Shown here: one piece after another, positions 15,700 to 23,731 of the stretch | How positions within the stretch are numbered: the stretch's first letter is position 1 | How the letters are laid out: each line of letters opens with the position of its first letter | NCBI GenBank assembly: GCA_030698405.1 | Contig: JAUYMU010000055.1 | Coordinates: 106,646-170,645 of the forward strand | Direction of reading: 5' to 3' | Source of the DNA: Bacteroidota bacterium | GTDB lineage: Bacteria > Bacteroidota > Bacteroidia > Bacteroidales > Prolixibacteraceae | DNA length: 64,000 nucleotides | Position numbers and translations under genes: made by a program | The notes under the pieces: generated by a model | What the model was told of the DNA's origin: nothing | Database searches by the model: none | Seen by the model: the letters and a program-made list of their open reading frames with translations, nothing else

Positions 15700-17856
15700 T
15701 TATTCGTCTTTTTCTTCGGCTGCATAAGCTGCCAATAATTCTTCCTGAACCTCCTGAGGCACTTTTTCGTAGGCGGCAAATTTCATGTTGAAAACGCCAC
15801 GTCCACCAGTCAGCGAACTCAGTGAAGTAGAGTATTTGTTCATTTCTTTCAGCGGAACACGAGCCGAAATTTTTTCATAACCCCTTTCACTGCCCATTCC
15901 CATGATCAATGCACGGCGGCCTTGCAGGTCGCTCATTACATCGCCCATTCGTTCGCCTTGCACCCAAACATCCAGCTCGTAAATCGGTTCCAGAATTTTT
16001 GGTCCTGCATTTTTAAACGCGGTACTGAACGCATTTCTACCAGCCAACCGGAAGGAGATTTCATTTGAGTCAACGGGGTGCATTTTTCCGTCGTAAATGT
16101 AAACGCGAATGTCGCGGGCATACGAACCGGTAAGCGGACCTTCTTCCATTTTTTCCATGATGCCTTTCAGGATTGCAGGCAAAAACCGTGTGTCGATAGA
16201 ACCACCCACAATGCAGTTGTGGAAAACCAGTTTTCCGCCCCACGGAAGTAGCGTTTCCTGGGTATCGCGAACCGAAATTTTCATTTCCTTGCCACCATAA
16301 ACAAACATGTTTTTTGGTGTGCTTCCTTCTTCAAAAGGTTCAATAATCATGTGAACTTCACCAAACTGTCCGGAGCCTCCCGATTGTTTTTTGTGGCGGT
16401 AATCGGCCTGGGCGAACTTGGTAATTGTTTCGCGGTACGGGATTTTCGGTGATTTAAATTCGATGTTTATTTTGTGAGTATGGTCGAAGTACCATTTTAA
16501 GGTATTCAGGTGGTATTCACCCATTCCTTCAACAATCAGTTGCCTTAATTCTTTTGAATATTTTACGATATAAGTTGGATCCTCTTCTTTTACTTTGTGC
16601 AGAATTTCACCTACTTTTTCATCGTCAGTTTCCGACAACGCTTTTATTGCTATTCTGTATTTCGGATCAGGAAATACAATAGGAGCAAATTTCAAATCCA
16701 TTTCTTTTTCGCAAAGCGTTTGGTTGAATTTGGTGTCTTTTAGTTTCACCGTGCAGCCAATATCGCCGGCAACCAATTCTGTAACGGCGGTGCGGTTTTT
16801 TCCGGCAGTTACAAACAATTGCGAAAGCCTTTCCTTCCCGTTGTTAAAAGTGTTGTATAAATCTTTCCCTTCGGTTACTTTTCCCGACATTACTTTAAAA
16901 TAGGTCACTTCGCCAACATGTGGTTCGAGTGCAGTTTTAAAAACGAACAGTGAAGTCGGACTGTTTTCATTCAATACCGGAGCTTTTCCCTGAATGACTT
17001 CGCGCATTGGAACCTGGCTTGGCGAAGGGGCAATGTTGCAAACAAATTCGAGCAAACGTCCAACACCCATATTGCGCTTGGCTGAGACACAGAATACAGG
17101 GAACAAATCGCGTTTGGTCATCCCGATTCTCATTCCCCTGCGCATATCTTCTTCAGATAATGAACCCTGCTCAAAATACAATTCCATCAATGACTCTTCA
17201 TTTTCGGCGGCCATTTCAGCCAGGTCGTTGTGCAATTTGTCAGCGCGTTCTTTTTCCGAATCCGGAATTTCAAGTACTTCCGGTTTTCCTCCATCGGGTC
17301 CGTATTTGTACAATTTCATTTTTAACACATCGACAATCGAGTTAAACCCAATGCCGGTTTCAACCGGATATTGCACGATGGTTACTTTGTTGCCGAATTT
17401 GTTTTTTAGATTGTCAACGTCCTGATCATAGTTGGCATTTTCGTTGTCCAGGTGATTCAGAACAAAAACCAGTTTGTTATTGGCTGCTTCGGCATGGCGA
17501 AAGGCCGATTCTGTTCCGGCGCCAATTCCGGTTGAAGCATCAATAACCATCAGGGCAAGGGGTGCAACCTGAAGAGAAGAAACTACGCCACCGCAAAAAT
17601 CATCCATCCCGGGAGTATCCAGGATGTTTATTTTTTTGCCATTGACTTCGACGTAAATGAGCGATGAAAATACGGAGTTGCCGTATTCCTGCTCAATCAG
17701 ATGGTAGTCGGATACAGTATTTTTACTTCCGACATCCCCTCTGCGGTTGATTACTCCACCCTCGAATAGCATAGCTTCTGCGAGGGTGGTTTTCCCACTG
17801 CCAGCATTACCAATCAGTGTAATGTTGCGAACTTCATCTGTTTTATAGACTTTCAT
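15700..17856 (-). CDS. Elongation factor G paralogue (EF-G2 type) with altered GTPase motifs
   Basis: 718 aa with the five-domain EF-G layout. The P-loop GNAGSGKTT (16-24) is intact. The G3 motif is DTPGMDDF (80-87): Met84 replaces the catalytic His that is present as His87 in the fusA product of this same window (DTPGHVDF). G4 is NHLD (134-137) rather than NKMD. The domain IV tip region around SGGSGQFGEVHM is present. In Bacteroides thetaiotaomicron an EF-G paralogue that lacks GTPase activity supports translation under starvation, and this protein is likely its counterpart. It has its own promoter 65 bp or so upstream. Confidence 0.9.
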   Translation of the reverse strand: MKVYKTDEVRNITLIGNAGSGKTTLAEAMLFEGGVINRRGDVGSKNTVSDYHLIEQEYGNSVFSSLIYVEVNGKKINILDTPGMDDFCGGVVSSLQVAPLALMVIDASTGIGAGTESAFRHAEAANNKLVFVLNHLDNENANYDQDVDNLKNKFGNKVTIVQYPVETGIGFNSIVDVLKMKLYKYGPDGGKPEVLEIPDSEKERADKLHNDLAEMAAENEESLMELYFEQGSLSEEDMRRGMRIGMTKRDLFPVFCVSAKRNMGVGRLLEFVCNIAPSPSQVPMREVIQGKAPVLNENSPTSLFVFKTALEPHVGEVTYFKVMSGKVTEGKDLYNTFNNGKERLSQLFVTAGKNRTAVTELVAGDIGCTVKLKDTKFNQTLCEKEMDLKFAPIVFPDPKYRIAIKALSETDDEKVGEILHKVKEEDPTYIVKYSKELRQLIVEGMGEYHLNTLKWYFDHTHKINIEFKSPKIPYRETITKFAQADYRHKKQSGGSGQFGEVHMIIEPFEEGSTPKNMFVYGGKEMKISVRDTQETLLPWGGKLVFHNCIVGGSIDTRFLPAILKGIMEKMEEGPLTGSYARDIRVYIYDGKMHPVDSNEISFRLAGRNAFSTAFKNAGPKILEPIYELDVWVQGERMGDVMSDLQGRRALIMGMGSERGYEKISARVPLKEMNKYSTSLSSLTGGRGVFNMKFAAYEKVPQEVQEELLAAYAAEEKDE

Positions 17857-17927
17857 ATTTAGATAGTTATATTGGTTTTTTAATCATTCAATATCGACTT
17901 CAACATACTTTTATCAACAGAGCCGAC

Positions 17928-17957
17928 CAAAATTAGTAATAATTAATTAACAACCAA
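17928..17957 (-). promoter_or_regulatory. Bacteroidota-type promoter for the EF-G2 gene
   Basis: Read on the minus strand: TTG (17957-17955), 19-nt spacer, TAATTTTG (17935-17928). This matches the TTG-N19-TAnnTTTG pattern and predicts a leader of roughly 65 nt before the EF-G2 start. Confidence 0.65.
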
Positions 17958-18081
17958 GATGCGGTTGATTAACATGGAAATGCTATTGAATCGGATATTG
18001 GAGGCGAATATTAAAGGCTAAGAAAATCAGGGAATTGTGTTTTTTAAGTATTATTAACTTATGGTTGTAAATATCTCAATT

Positions 18082-18120
18082 ATAGATTTATAGAATAGGA
18101 ATATGTTGTTGAATACTTTT
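18082..18120. repeat. 39-bp direct repeat flanking the RiPP cassette, left copy
   Basis: Matches 21020-21058 at 31 of 39 positions: ATAGATTTATA, then 8 variable bases, then ATATGTTGTT, one variable base and AATACTTTT. The region 17857-18550 contains this repeat and two promoters; I see no other gene there. Confidence 0.7.
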
Positions 18121-18443
18121 GAATTTTTGATCAGGTCAAATCATTAAGGAAATATCGCTATTAATCGGACACAATTTTAAAAATTAAAGAATTGTCAAAG
18201 AGTGATTGGCCCCGAGGAAACAGGCAACACTAAATTTGAAAAACTTCGAGAAACAAGAATGAATTTTAGGCGTAAATCTCATAGTAAAAATATTATTTTA
18301 AATATAATTAACATCCATTAACACTTCATCCTGTTTTTTTTTTATGATATTTGTTCTATATGTTTACTCTATGAAATCTTTATAGTTCTAGGGTACATCT
18401 TAAGTAAATTATATTTCCTGTCAGATTGTCGAAGACAATAATC

Positions 18444-18473
18444 TTGTTTTCATATAAATAGCATTTAAATTCG
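18444..18473 (+). promoter_or_regulatory. Candidate promoter of the RiPP precursor
   Basis: TTG at 18444-18446, a 19-nt spacer, and TAAATTCG at 18466-18473 (one mismatch to TAnnTTTG). The predicted start lies about 70 nt before the precursor ATG. Confidence 0.5.
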
Positions 18474-18550
18474 TGTTAGAAAACTGAATTTGATATTAGA
18501 AAACCGGAAGCCGAAAAGGTCAGAGTAGGCGAAATTTTAAAATTTAGTTT

Positions 18551-18718
18551 ATGAAAAAGAAAAAGATTAATCTTTCAGTTAAAGATTTAGACAAAAATTT
18601 GAACTCTATCAACGAGTTCTTAACAAAAAAGGGAATGTCACAGATTAGAGGTGGCAATGTTGCTCCTGAATGGGGCAATAGTAATTATGCCGAAAGTACT
18701 TACGTTCGTAAGCCGTAA
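18551..18718 (+). CDS. RiPP precursor peptide with Gly-Gly leader
   Basis: 55 aa. The leader (residues 1-35) starts MKKKKINLSVKDLDKN and ends MSQIRGG, a double-glycine end of the type cut by C39 peptidases. The predicted core, residues 36-55, is NVAPEWGNSNYAESTYVRKP. It has no Cys, and Trp41, Tyr46 and Tyr51 are spaced by exactly five, giving units WGN, YAE and YVR. A radical SAM/SPASM maturase, an alpha/beta hydrolase and a C39-ABC exporter follow on the same strand, which makes a precursor role the best explanation. This gene is short and easily missed by automatic calling. Confidence 0.85.
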   Translation: MKKKKINLSVKDLDKNLNSINEFLTKKGMSQIRGGNVAPEWGNSNYAESTYVRKP

Positions 18719-18759
18719 CGTATAATTAAAATTACGAATAAATAACATGTTAATCTAAT

Positions 18760-18794
18760 CCAATAAACAGCTGAAATCTTTGGCTGTTTATTGG
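18760..18794 (+). terminator. Hairpin (partial terminator) between precursor and maturase genes
   Basis: CCAATAAACAGC at 18760-18771 pairs perfectly with GCTGTTTATTGG at 18783-18794 (12 bp, 11-nt loop), followed by TGTTGAATCTTTTTAT. The maturase ATG is 17 nt further on. Leaky termination here would give excess precursor mRNA over maturase mRNA. Confidence 0.75.
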
Positions 18795-18810
18795 TGTTGA
18801 ATCTTTTTAT

Positions 18811-19980
18811 ATGAAAATAAGTGAATTGATACTAAAAGTTACCAGCAAATGTAATCTTAATTGTAGATATTGTTACGTTTTTAATCAAGGTGATGAGTCT
18901 TACAAATATGATATACCCTTTATGTCCAGAGAAACAATGCTACAGGTTATAAAAAGAATAAATGAATATTGTACAAAGAATAATTTAAAAGACTTTTTAG
19001 TAATCTTTCATGGCGGAGAACCCTTATTGGCAGATATATCGATCTATAAAGAATTCAGTGACAATGTCAAAAAATATATCCCAGGCATAGATGTAAGACT
19101 AGCCTTACAGACCAATGGAACTTTACTCACTGATGAATGGATTAAATTATTTAATGAATTAAATATTTCCGTGGGGTTAAGCCTTGATGGTCCTGAAACT
19201 GCAACAAAAAGTAGAATATTCAGATCGAACAATAAAAATGCATACCATGAAATAATACAAGGTATCAATCTACTTCATAAAAATAACTATCCAGTCAGTA
19301 TTCTGAGTGTTATTAATGTGGATGAAAAGCCTGAAAATATTTATATGCATTTAAAGAACAACAATATCTCTTTTGCTGATTTTTTGTATCCGGACAAAAC
19401 CTATGATAATAGACAGGAGAGTGATTCGCAAATTAGTTTGTGGCTTATTGAATTGTTCAACCTTTGGTATAATGATAATTCCTCGAATAAACCATTTATA
19501 CGATCATTTGATATAATCATTGGATTATTGCTTGGAGTCGAAAGAGGAAATGAAACAGTTGGTAGAAAAAATAACAATACTATTTGTATAAAACCTAATG
19601 GAAATATTCAAGCTGTAGATAATCTGATGGTTTGTGGAAATGAATTCACAAAGACGAAATACAATGTGTTTGAAAATACGATTGATGAATCGTTAGAAAC
19701 CCCGTTGATTAAGAAATACTATAATTCTCATACAAACAAAGAATTGTCAACGCAATGTAAGAAATGTACCATAAAAAATATTTGTGGAGGAGGTCATCTC
19801 GCTCACAGGTATTCAATAAAAAATGGTTTTGATAATCCGTCAGTTTATTGTCTGGAGATTTTTAAATTAGTATTACACATTCAAAACAGATTAATAGATG
19901 ATATGGCAGAATTTTCTATGGAAGAAATAAAAATTGATAAGCTAACCGTGAACGATCACCCTCAATACTACGTTCAATGA
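18811..19980 (+). CDS. Radical SAM/SPASM peptide maturase, FxsB/GrrM-like
   Basis: 389 aa. The radical SAM cluster CxxxCxxC is Cys14, Cys18 and Cys21 (CNLNCRYCYVFN), with GGEP at 68-71 and the SLDGP strand. The SPASM part has Cys259, Cys275, Cys316, Cys319, Cys325 and Cys347, likely ligating auxiliary iron-sulfur clusters. The C-terminus NICGGGHLAHRY ... GFDNPSVYC and the ADFLYPD motif resemble FxsB and GrrM maturases, characterised members of which join an aromatic ring to the beta-carbon of a residue two positions on. The substrate is inferred to be the peptide encoded just upstream. The stop overlaps the next start (ATGA). AT-rich. Confidence 0.9.
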   Translation: MKISELILKVTSKCNLNCRYCYVFNQGDESYKYDIPFMSRETMLQVIKRINEYCTKNNLKDFLVIFHGGEPLLADISIYKEFSDNVKKYIPGIDVRLALQTNGTLLTDEWIKLFNELNISVGLSLDGPETATKSRIFRSNNKNAYHEIIQGINLLHKNNYPVSILSVINVDEKPENIYMHLKNNNISFADFLYPDKTYDNRQESDSQISLWLIELFNLWYNDNSSNKPFIRSFDIIIGLLLGVERGNETVGRKNNNTICIKPNGNIQAVDNLMVCGNEFTKTKYNVFENTIDESLETPLIKKYYNSHTNKELSTQCKKCTIKNICGGGHLAHRYSIKNGFDNPSVYCLEIFKLVLHIQNRLIDDMAEFSMEEIKIDKLTVNDHPQYYVQ

Positions 19981-21023
19981 TAAAAAGTTCAATTAAAATT
20001 ATATCGGTTGTTATTTTTTGTTGTATTGCTTTATTTGCAAGAGGGCAATTTCCTCTTGACAACTTAGATGCATGTAGTTTTAGCATTTGCAATGAGTCTG
20101 ATACCATACAATTTATAAAAATTAACCGGGATTTGGGAACGCCTAAACCTACAGTAGTTTTTTTTCAGGGCTCATTACCTATTCCGTTGGTAATTAAATT
20201 TTCAGACGACGATCTCATGATTCCGTCAATAAATAATTTTGATTACAAAAAAATTGCACAAAAATACAATATTGTCATCATAAGTATGCCAGGTGTACCG
20301 CTAATCGCGGGTGGGGAAAAGTTAAACAATCAATTTGCATTTATCACAGATAAGAAAAATGAGCATTCATTTCCGAAGAGATATATTGAAAACGATTACT
20401 TTGAAAAGTATGTAGAGAGAGGGAATACCGTTATTAATTTCCTAGTTAAACAAAGTTGGGTTGACAAAAAAAGACTCATTCTAGTCGGACATTCTCAGGG
20501 TGCAAGAATTGCAGCAGGAATAGCAGCTCATAATCATGATGTCGCGGTTCTAGGTTTTCTATCGGGGGATCCCTTGGGCAGAATAACACAATATATTCGC
20601 AAAGTTAGATGGATGGAAAGAATGGGTAAACTCCCTGAGGTCCAGGCACAGGATAAGATTAATGAAATTTACAATTGGTGGAAGGAACTAAATGCAAATT
20701 TGAGGGAAACATCAATCTCGGAACAAGATAACCCCAGAACGATAATTAGTTTCTCAAAGTCAATGATTACCAATCTGGTTACAACCTCTATCCCGATATA
20801 CATTGCCTATGGAACAAAGGATGTAAATGCAGAGTATTGCGACTTATTACCTATTGATTTTATCCAGGCTGGAAAGCAGAACTACAAAATATCGCCGTTC
20901 TTGGGGCTCGAACACAATTTCATGGAAGTTGATTCCATAGGAAATCCTATTCCTGAGCGATGTCATTGGGATAGGGTAATCAATGATTTTTTAAATTGGG
21001 AAGAGTCACAACAATATCCATAG
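19977..21023 (+). CDS. Secreted alpha/beta hydrolase of the RiPP locus
   Basis: 348 aa. The N-terminal hydrophobic segment (about 6-20) and ARGQ suggest Sec export; a lipobox is not convincing. The nucleophile elbow is GHSQG with Ser173, and the likely triad partners are Asp282 (YGTKD) and His313 (GLEHNF). Its ATG overlaps the maturase TGA by 4 nt, so the two are translationally coupled. Possible roles are final trimming of the exported peptide, ester/amide chemistry, or self-protection by hydrolysis. None is proven. The reading frame ends inside the right copy of the 39-bp repeat. Confidence 0.8.
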   Translation: MIKSSIKIISVVIFCCIALFARGQFPLDNLDACSFSICNESDTIQFIKINRDLGTPKPTVVFFQGSLPIPLVIKFSDDDLMIPSINNFDYKKIAQKYNIVIISMPGVPLIAGGEKLNNQFAFITDKKNEHSFPKRYIENDYFEKYVERGNTVINFLVKQSWVDKKRLILVGHSQGARIAAGIAAHNHDVAVLGFLSGDPLGRITQYIRKVRWMERMGKLPEVQAQDKINEIYNWWKELNANLRETSISEQDNPRTIISFSKSMITNLVTTSIPIYIAYGTKDVNAEYCDLLPIDFIQAGKQNYKISPFLGLEHNFMEVDSIGNPIPERCHWDRVINDFLNWEESQQYP

Positions 21024-21058
21024 ATTTATAATTTTCTGATATGTTGTTTAATACTTTT
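21020..21058. repeat. 39-bp direct repeat flanking the RiPP cassette, right copy
   Basis: Begins at the hydrolase stop codon and matches 18082-18120 at 31 of 39 positions without gaps. The left copy could therefore be the 3' end of a lost earlier hydrolase copy, or the pair may mark cassette insertion. Confidence 0.7.
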
Positions 21059-21194
21059 TGCGACAGGATTTCGGGAAATGAAATTGAATTTATGTGGTTG
21101 TTTGATAATATTTACAGTAATCAGACAATAAATTCCAGTTGAAATTAGAAAGTCATTATAAAACCACTATTTTTAGAGCATCATTGAATGCTTT

Positions 21195-23381
21195 ATGGCT
21201 AAATTTCCTTTCTTCCAACAATATGATGCAATGGATTGCGGACCTTCGTGTTTACGCATGATTGCCGCATTCTACGGAAAGACCTACTCATTACAGAAAC
21301 TTCGAACCCTGTCGCACATTTCCCGTGAGGGCGTTTCCTTACTTGGACTGAGCGAAGCTGCCGAGGCCATTGGCTTTCGTACCATCGGCGCCCGGATTAC
21401 CATCGAACAATTGCTGGAAGTGCCAAAACCTTGCGTAGTTCATTGGGATCAGGCTCATTTTGTGGTGGTTTATAAATACAGAAAAGGTATTATATATGTT
21501 GCTGATCCGGGCTTTGGACTGGTTGAATATTCAGAAACCGAATTTAAAAAACATTGGCTGGCTACCGTCAGGCAAGGCGAACAAAAGGGGATTTGCCTGA
21601 TGTTTGATCCAACGCCAGCTTTTTTTGACCTTGAAGGGGAAGAATCGAAACGAAGCGATTTCCGTTTTCTCCTGAAATACCTAAAACCTCACCGGAAACT
21701 GATCATTCAGTTGGTTCTTGGCTTTTTGGCCGGAAGCCTGCTGCAACTTATTTTTCCGTTCCTGACCCAAAGTATTGTTGATGTCGGTATCAATACGCAG
21801 GATATCAACTTTATATACTTGATATTGGCCGCCCAGATGATGCTTTTTATCAGCCGGATGACCGTCGATTTTATCCGGTCGTGGATTCTGCTGCACATCA
21901 GCACACGTATTAATATAAGCATCATTTCTGATTTCCTGATCAAGTTGATGAAGTTGCCGATTGGATTTTTTGACACCAAGATGATCGGGGATTTGCTTCA
22001 GCGCATTGGTGACCATCGCAGGATAGAACGTTTTCTGACTTCGCAATCACTCAATGTAGTTTTTTCAGTATTTAATATTGTGATATTTAGTATCGTACTG
22101 GCATTTTACAGCTGGCTGATCTTTTTTGTATTTCTGTTTGGTTCTGCATTGTATTTAGGCTGGATATTTTTATTCCTTAAGAAACGACGCGAACTCGATT
22201 TTAAACGGTTTGCCCAGTTGGCCGACAACCAGAGTAAATTGATTCAGCTCATCAACGGTATGCAGGAGATCAAGCTGAATAATTACGAAAGGCAGAAACG
22301 GTGGGAGTGGGAGCGTATTCAGGCAAGGTTGTTTAAAGTGAACATTGGAAGTCTGTCGTTGCAGCAATACCAGCAGGCAGGATCGGTTTTTATCAACGAA
22401 ACCAAGAATATTTTCATTACAGTTCTTGCCGCAACAGCGGTGGTTCATGGCGAAATGACTTTGGGTATGATGCTGGCCGTACAATATATAATAGGACAGA
22501 TGAACAGCCCGCTCGATCAGATGATCGAATTTATGCAGGTTTCCCAGGATGCAAAGATCAGCCTTGAACGGTTGAGCGAAATTCACGACAACAAGGATGA
22601 AGAGCAGGTTCAGGAAGGACAACTGGATTCATTGCCTTCTTCAGCTGACATTAGGATTTCAGACTTGCTATTTCAATACGAAGGCCCAAATTCACCCAAA
22701 GTGCTCGATAATCTCAACCTCACCGTTCCTCATGGAAAAGTAACTGCCATTGTCGGCACCAGCGGAAGCGGAAAGACTACTTTGGTAAAACTACTGCTTG
22801 GGTTTTATCCGCCGGTGTCGGGCTCAATAAAAGTTGGCGAAAGCGATTTGGCGAATTACCGTCAGTCATGGTGGCGAAGCAAATGTGGCGCGGTGATGCA
22901 GGACGGCTTTATTTTTTCGGATACGATTGCAACCAACATCGCCATTGGCGACGAAGAAATAGACAAGGACCGGCTGAATTATGCCGTGCGAATGGCGAAT
23001 ATCAAAGAATTTATTGAGGGATTGCCTTTGAGCTACAACACGAAAATTGGTCCCGAAGGAGTTGGACTCAGTCAGGGACAGAAACAACGTATATTAATCG
23101 CCCGAGCCATTTATAAAAATCCTGAATTTATTTTCTTCGACGAGGCGACCAATGCGTTGGATGCGAACAACGAAAAAGTGATTTTGGAGAACCTGAAAGA
23201 ATTTTTCACCGGGAAAACAGTTATTGTGGTGGCACACCGTTTAAGTACGGTAAAAAATGCCGATCAGATCATTGTTCTTGAAAAAGGAAAGATCGTAGAG
23301 ACTGGTAATCACGAAGAATTGACAGCCAGGAGAGGCGCTTATTACGAGCTGGTAAAAAATCAGCTTGAATTGGGAAGCTGA
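21195..23381 (+). CDS. C39 peptidase-containing ABC transporter (PCAT) for leader cleavage and export
   Basis: 728 aa. The N-terminal C39 domain has Cys15 (DAMDCGPSC), His88 (WDQAHFVVV) and Asp104 (VADPGFG), all intact; it cuts after Gly-Gly leaders. About six membrane helices (165-435) follow, then the nucleotide-binding domain with Walker A GTSGSGKTT (521-529), signature LSQGQ (625-629), Walker B FIFFDE (645-650) and H-loop AHRLS. It would cleave the precursor after Gly35 and move the core across the inner membrane. Base use is more balanced than in the three genes upstream. Confidence 0.95.
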   Translation: MAKFPFFQQYDAMDCGPSCLRMIAAFYGKTYSLQKLRTLSHISREGVSLLGLSEAAEAIGFRTIGARITIEQLLEVPKPCVVHWDQAHFVVVYKYRKGIIYVADPGFGLVEYSETEFKKHWLATVRQGEQKGICLMFDPTPAFFDLEGEESKRSDFRFLLKYLKPHRKLIIQLVLGFLAGSLLQLIFPFLTQSIVDVGINTQDINFIYLILAAQMMLFISRMTVDFIRSWILLHISTRINISIISDFLIKLMKLPIGFFDTKMIGDLLQRIGDHRRIERFLTSQSLNVVFSVFNIVIFSIVLAFYSWLIFFVFLFGSALYLGWIFLFLKKRRELDFKRFAQLADNQSKLIQLINGMQEIKLNNYERQKRWEWERIQARLFKVNIGSLSLQQYQQAGSVFINETKNIFITVLAATAVVHGEMTLGMMLAVQYIIGQMNSPLDQMIEFMQVSQDAKISLERLSEIHDNKDEEQVQEGQLDSLPSSADIRISDLLFQYEGPNSPKVLDNLNLTVPHGKVTAIVGTSGSGKTTLVKLLLGFYPPVSGSIKVGESDLANYRQSWWRSKCGAVMQDGFIFSDTIATNIAIGDEEIDKDRLNYAVRMANIKEFIEGLPLSYNTKIGPEGVGLSQGQKQRILIARAIYKNPEFIFFDEATNALDANNEKVILENLKEFFTGKTVIVVAHRLSTVKNADQIIVLEKGKIVETGNHEELTARRGAYYELVKNQLELGS

Positions 23382-23731
23382 ATACGAGGCAGAAGTAAGA
23401 AGGCAGAAGGGAAAGGTTGGTAGTCTTAGTGACAACGACTTAATGTCTCTTAACCTAATTTTGATGTAATTATTAAACCAGAAGTCAATTGAACGCAATT
23501 GTTTTTTTTGCCCTGAATGGGGCAGAATCTGAATAACCCCGGGTGAAGTGAAACGAAACCCGGGGAAACAAAGATCAGGGAAAAAGCCGTCCGCGGAAAA
23601 ACAATAATCAAGGCTGAAAGCTATTTTCGGACGGAATTGAATCGGCCTTCAAAAAGTAATTTACATCATCGGTTAAAACTAAATTGAAGCGAAAAAAGAC
23701 TATTTTGTATCTATCAGAATAAGGAAATTAA
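23382..23731. other. Intergenic region with CCCCGGGT hairpin, between exporter and adaptor
   Basis: 350 bp without a gene. CCCCGGGT at 23537-23544 pairs with ACCCGGGG at 23558-23565, a form often seen as an interspersed palindrome in Bacteroidota. CCGTCCG / CGGACGG form a second, wider inverted pair (about 23588 and 23630). It separates the transporter from its presumed adaptor. Confidence 0.6.

Noticed and set aside
18104..18304. Small frames upstream of the precursor as additional peptides
   Set aside because: They are below 25 codons, lack leader features and lie before the likely promoter.
21077..21130. 17-codon frame MKLNLCGCLIIFTVIRQ as a second RiPP precursor
   Set aside because: Too short, no leader or Gly-Gly motif; it overlaps no recognisable signal and is likely chance.
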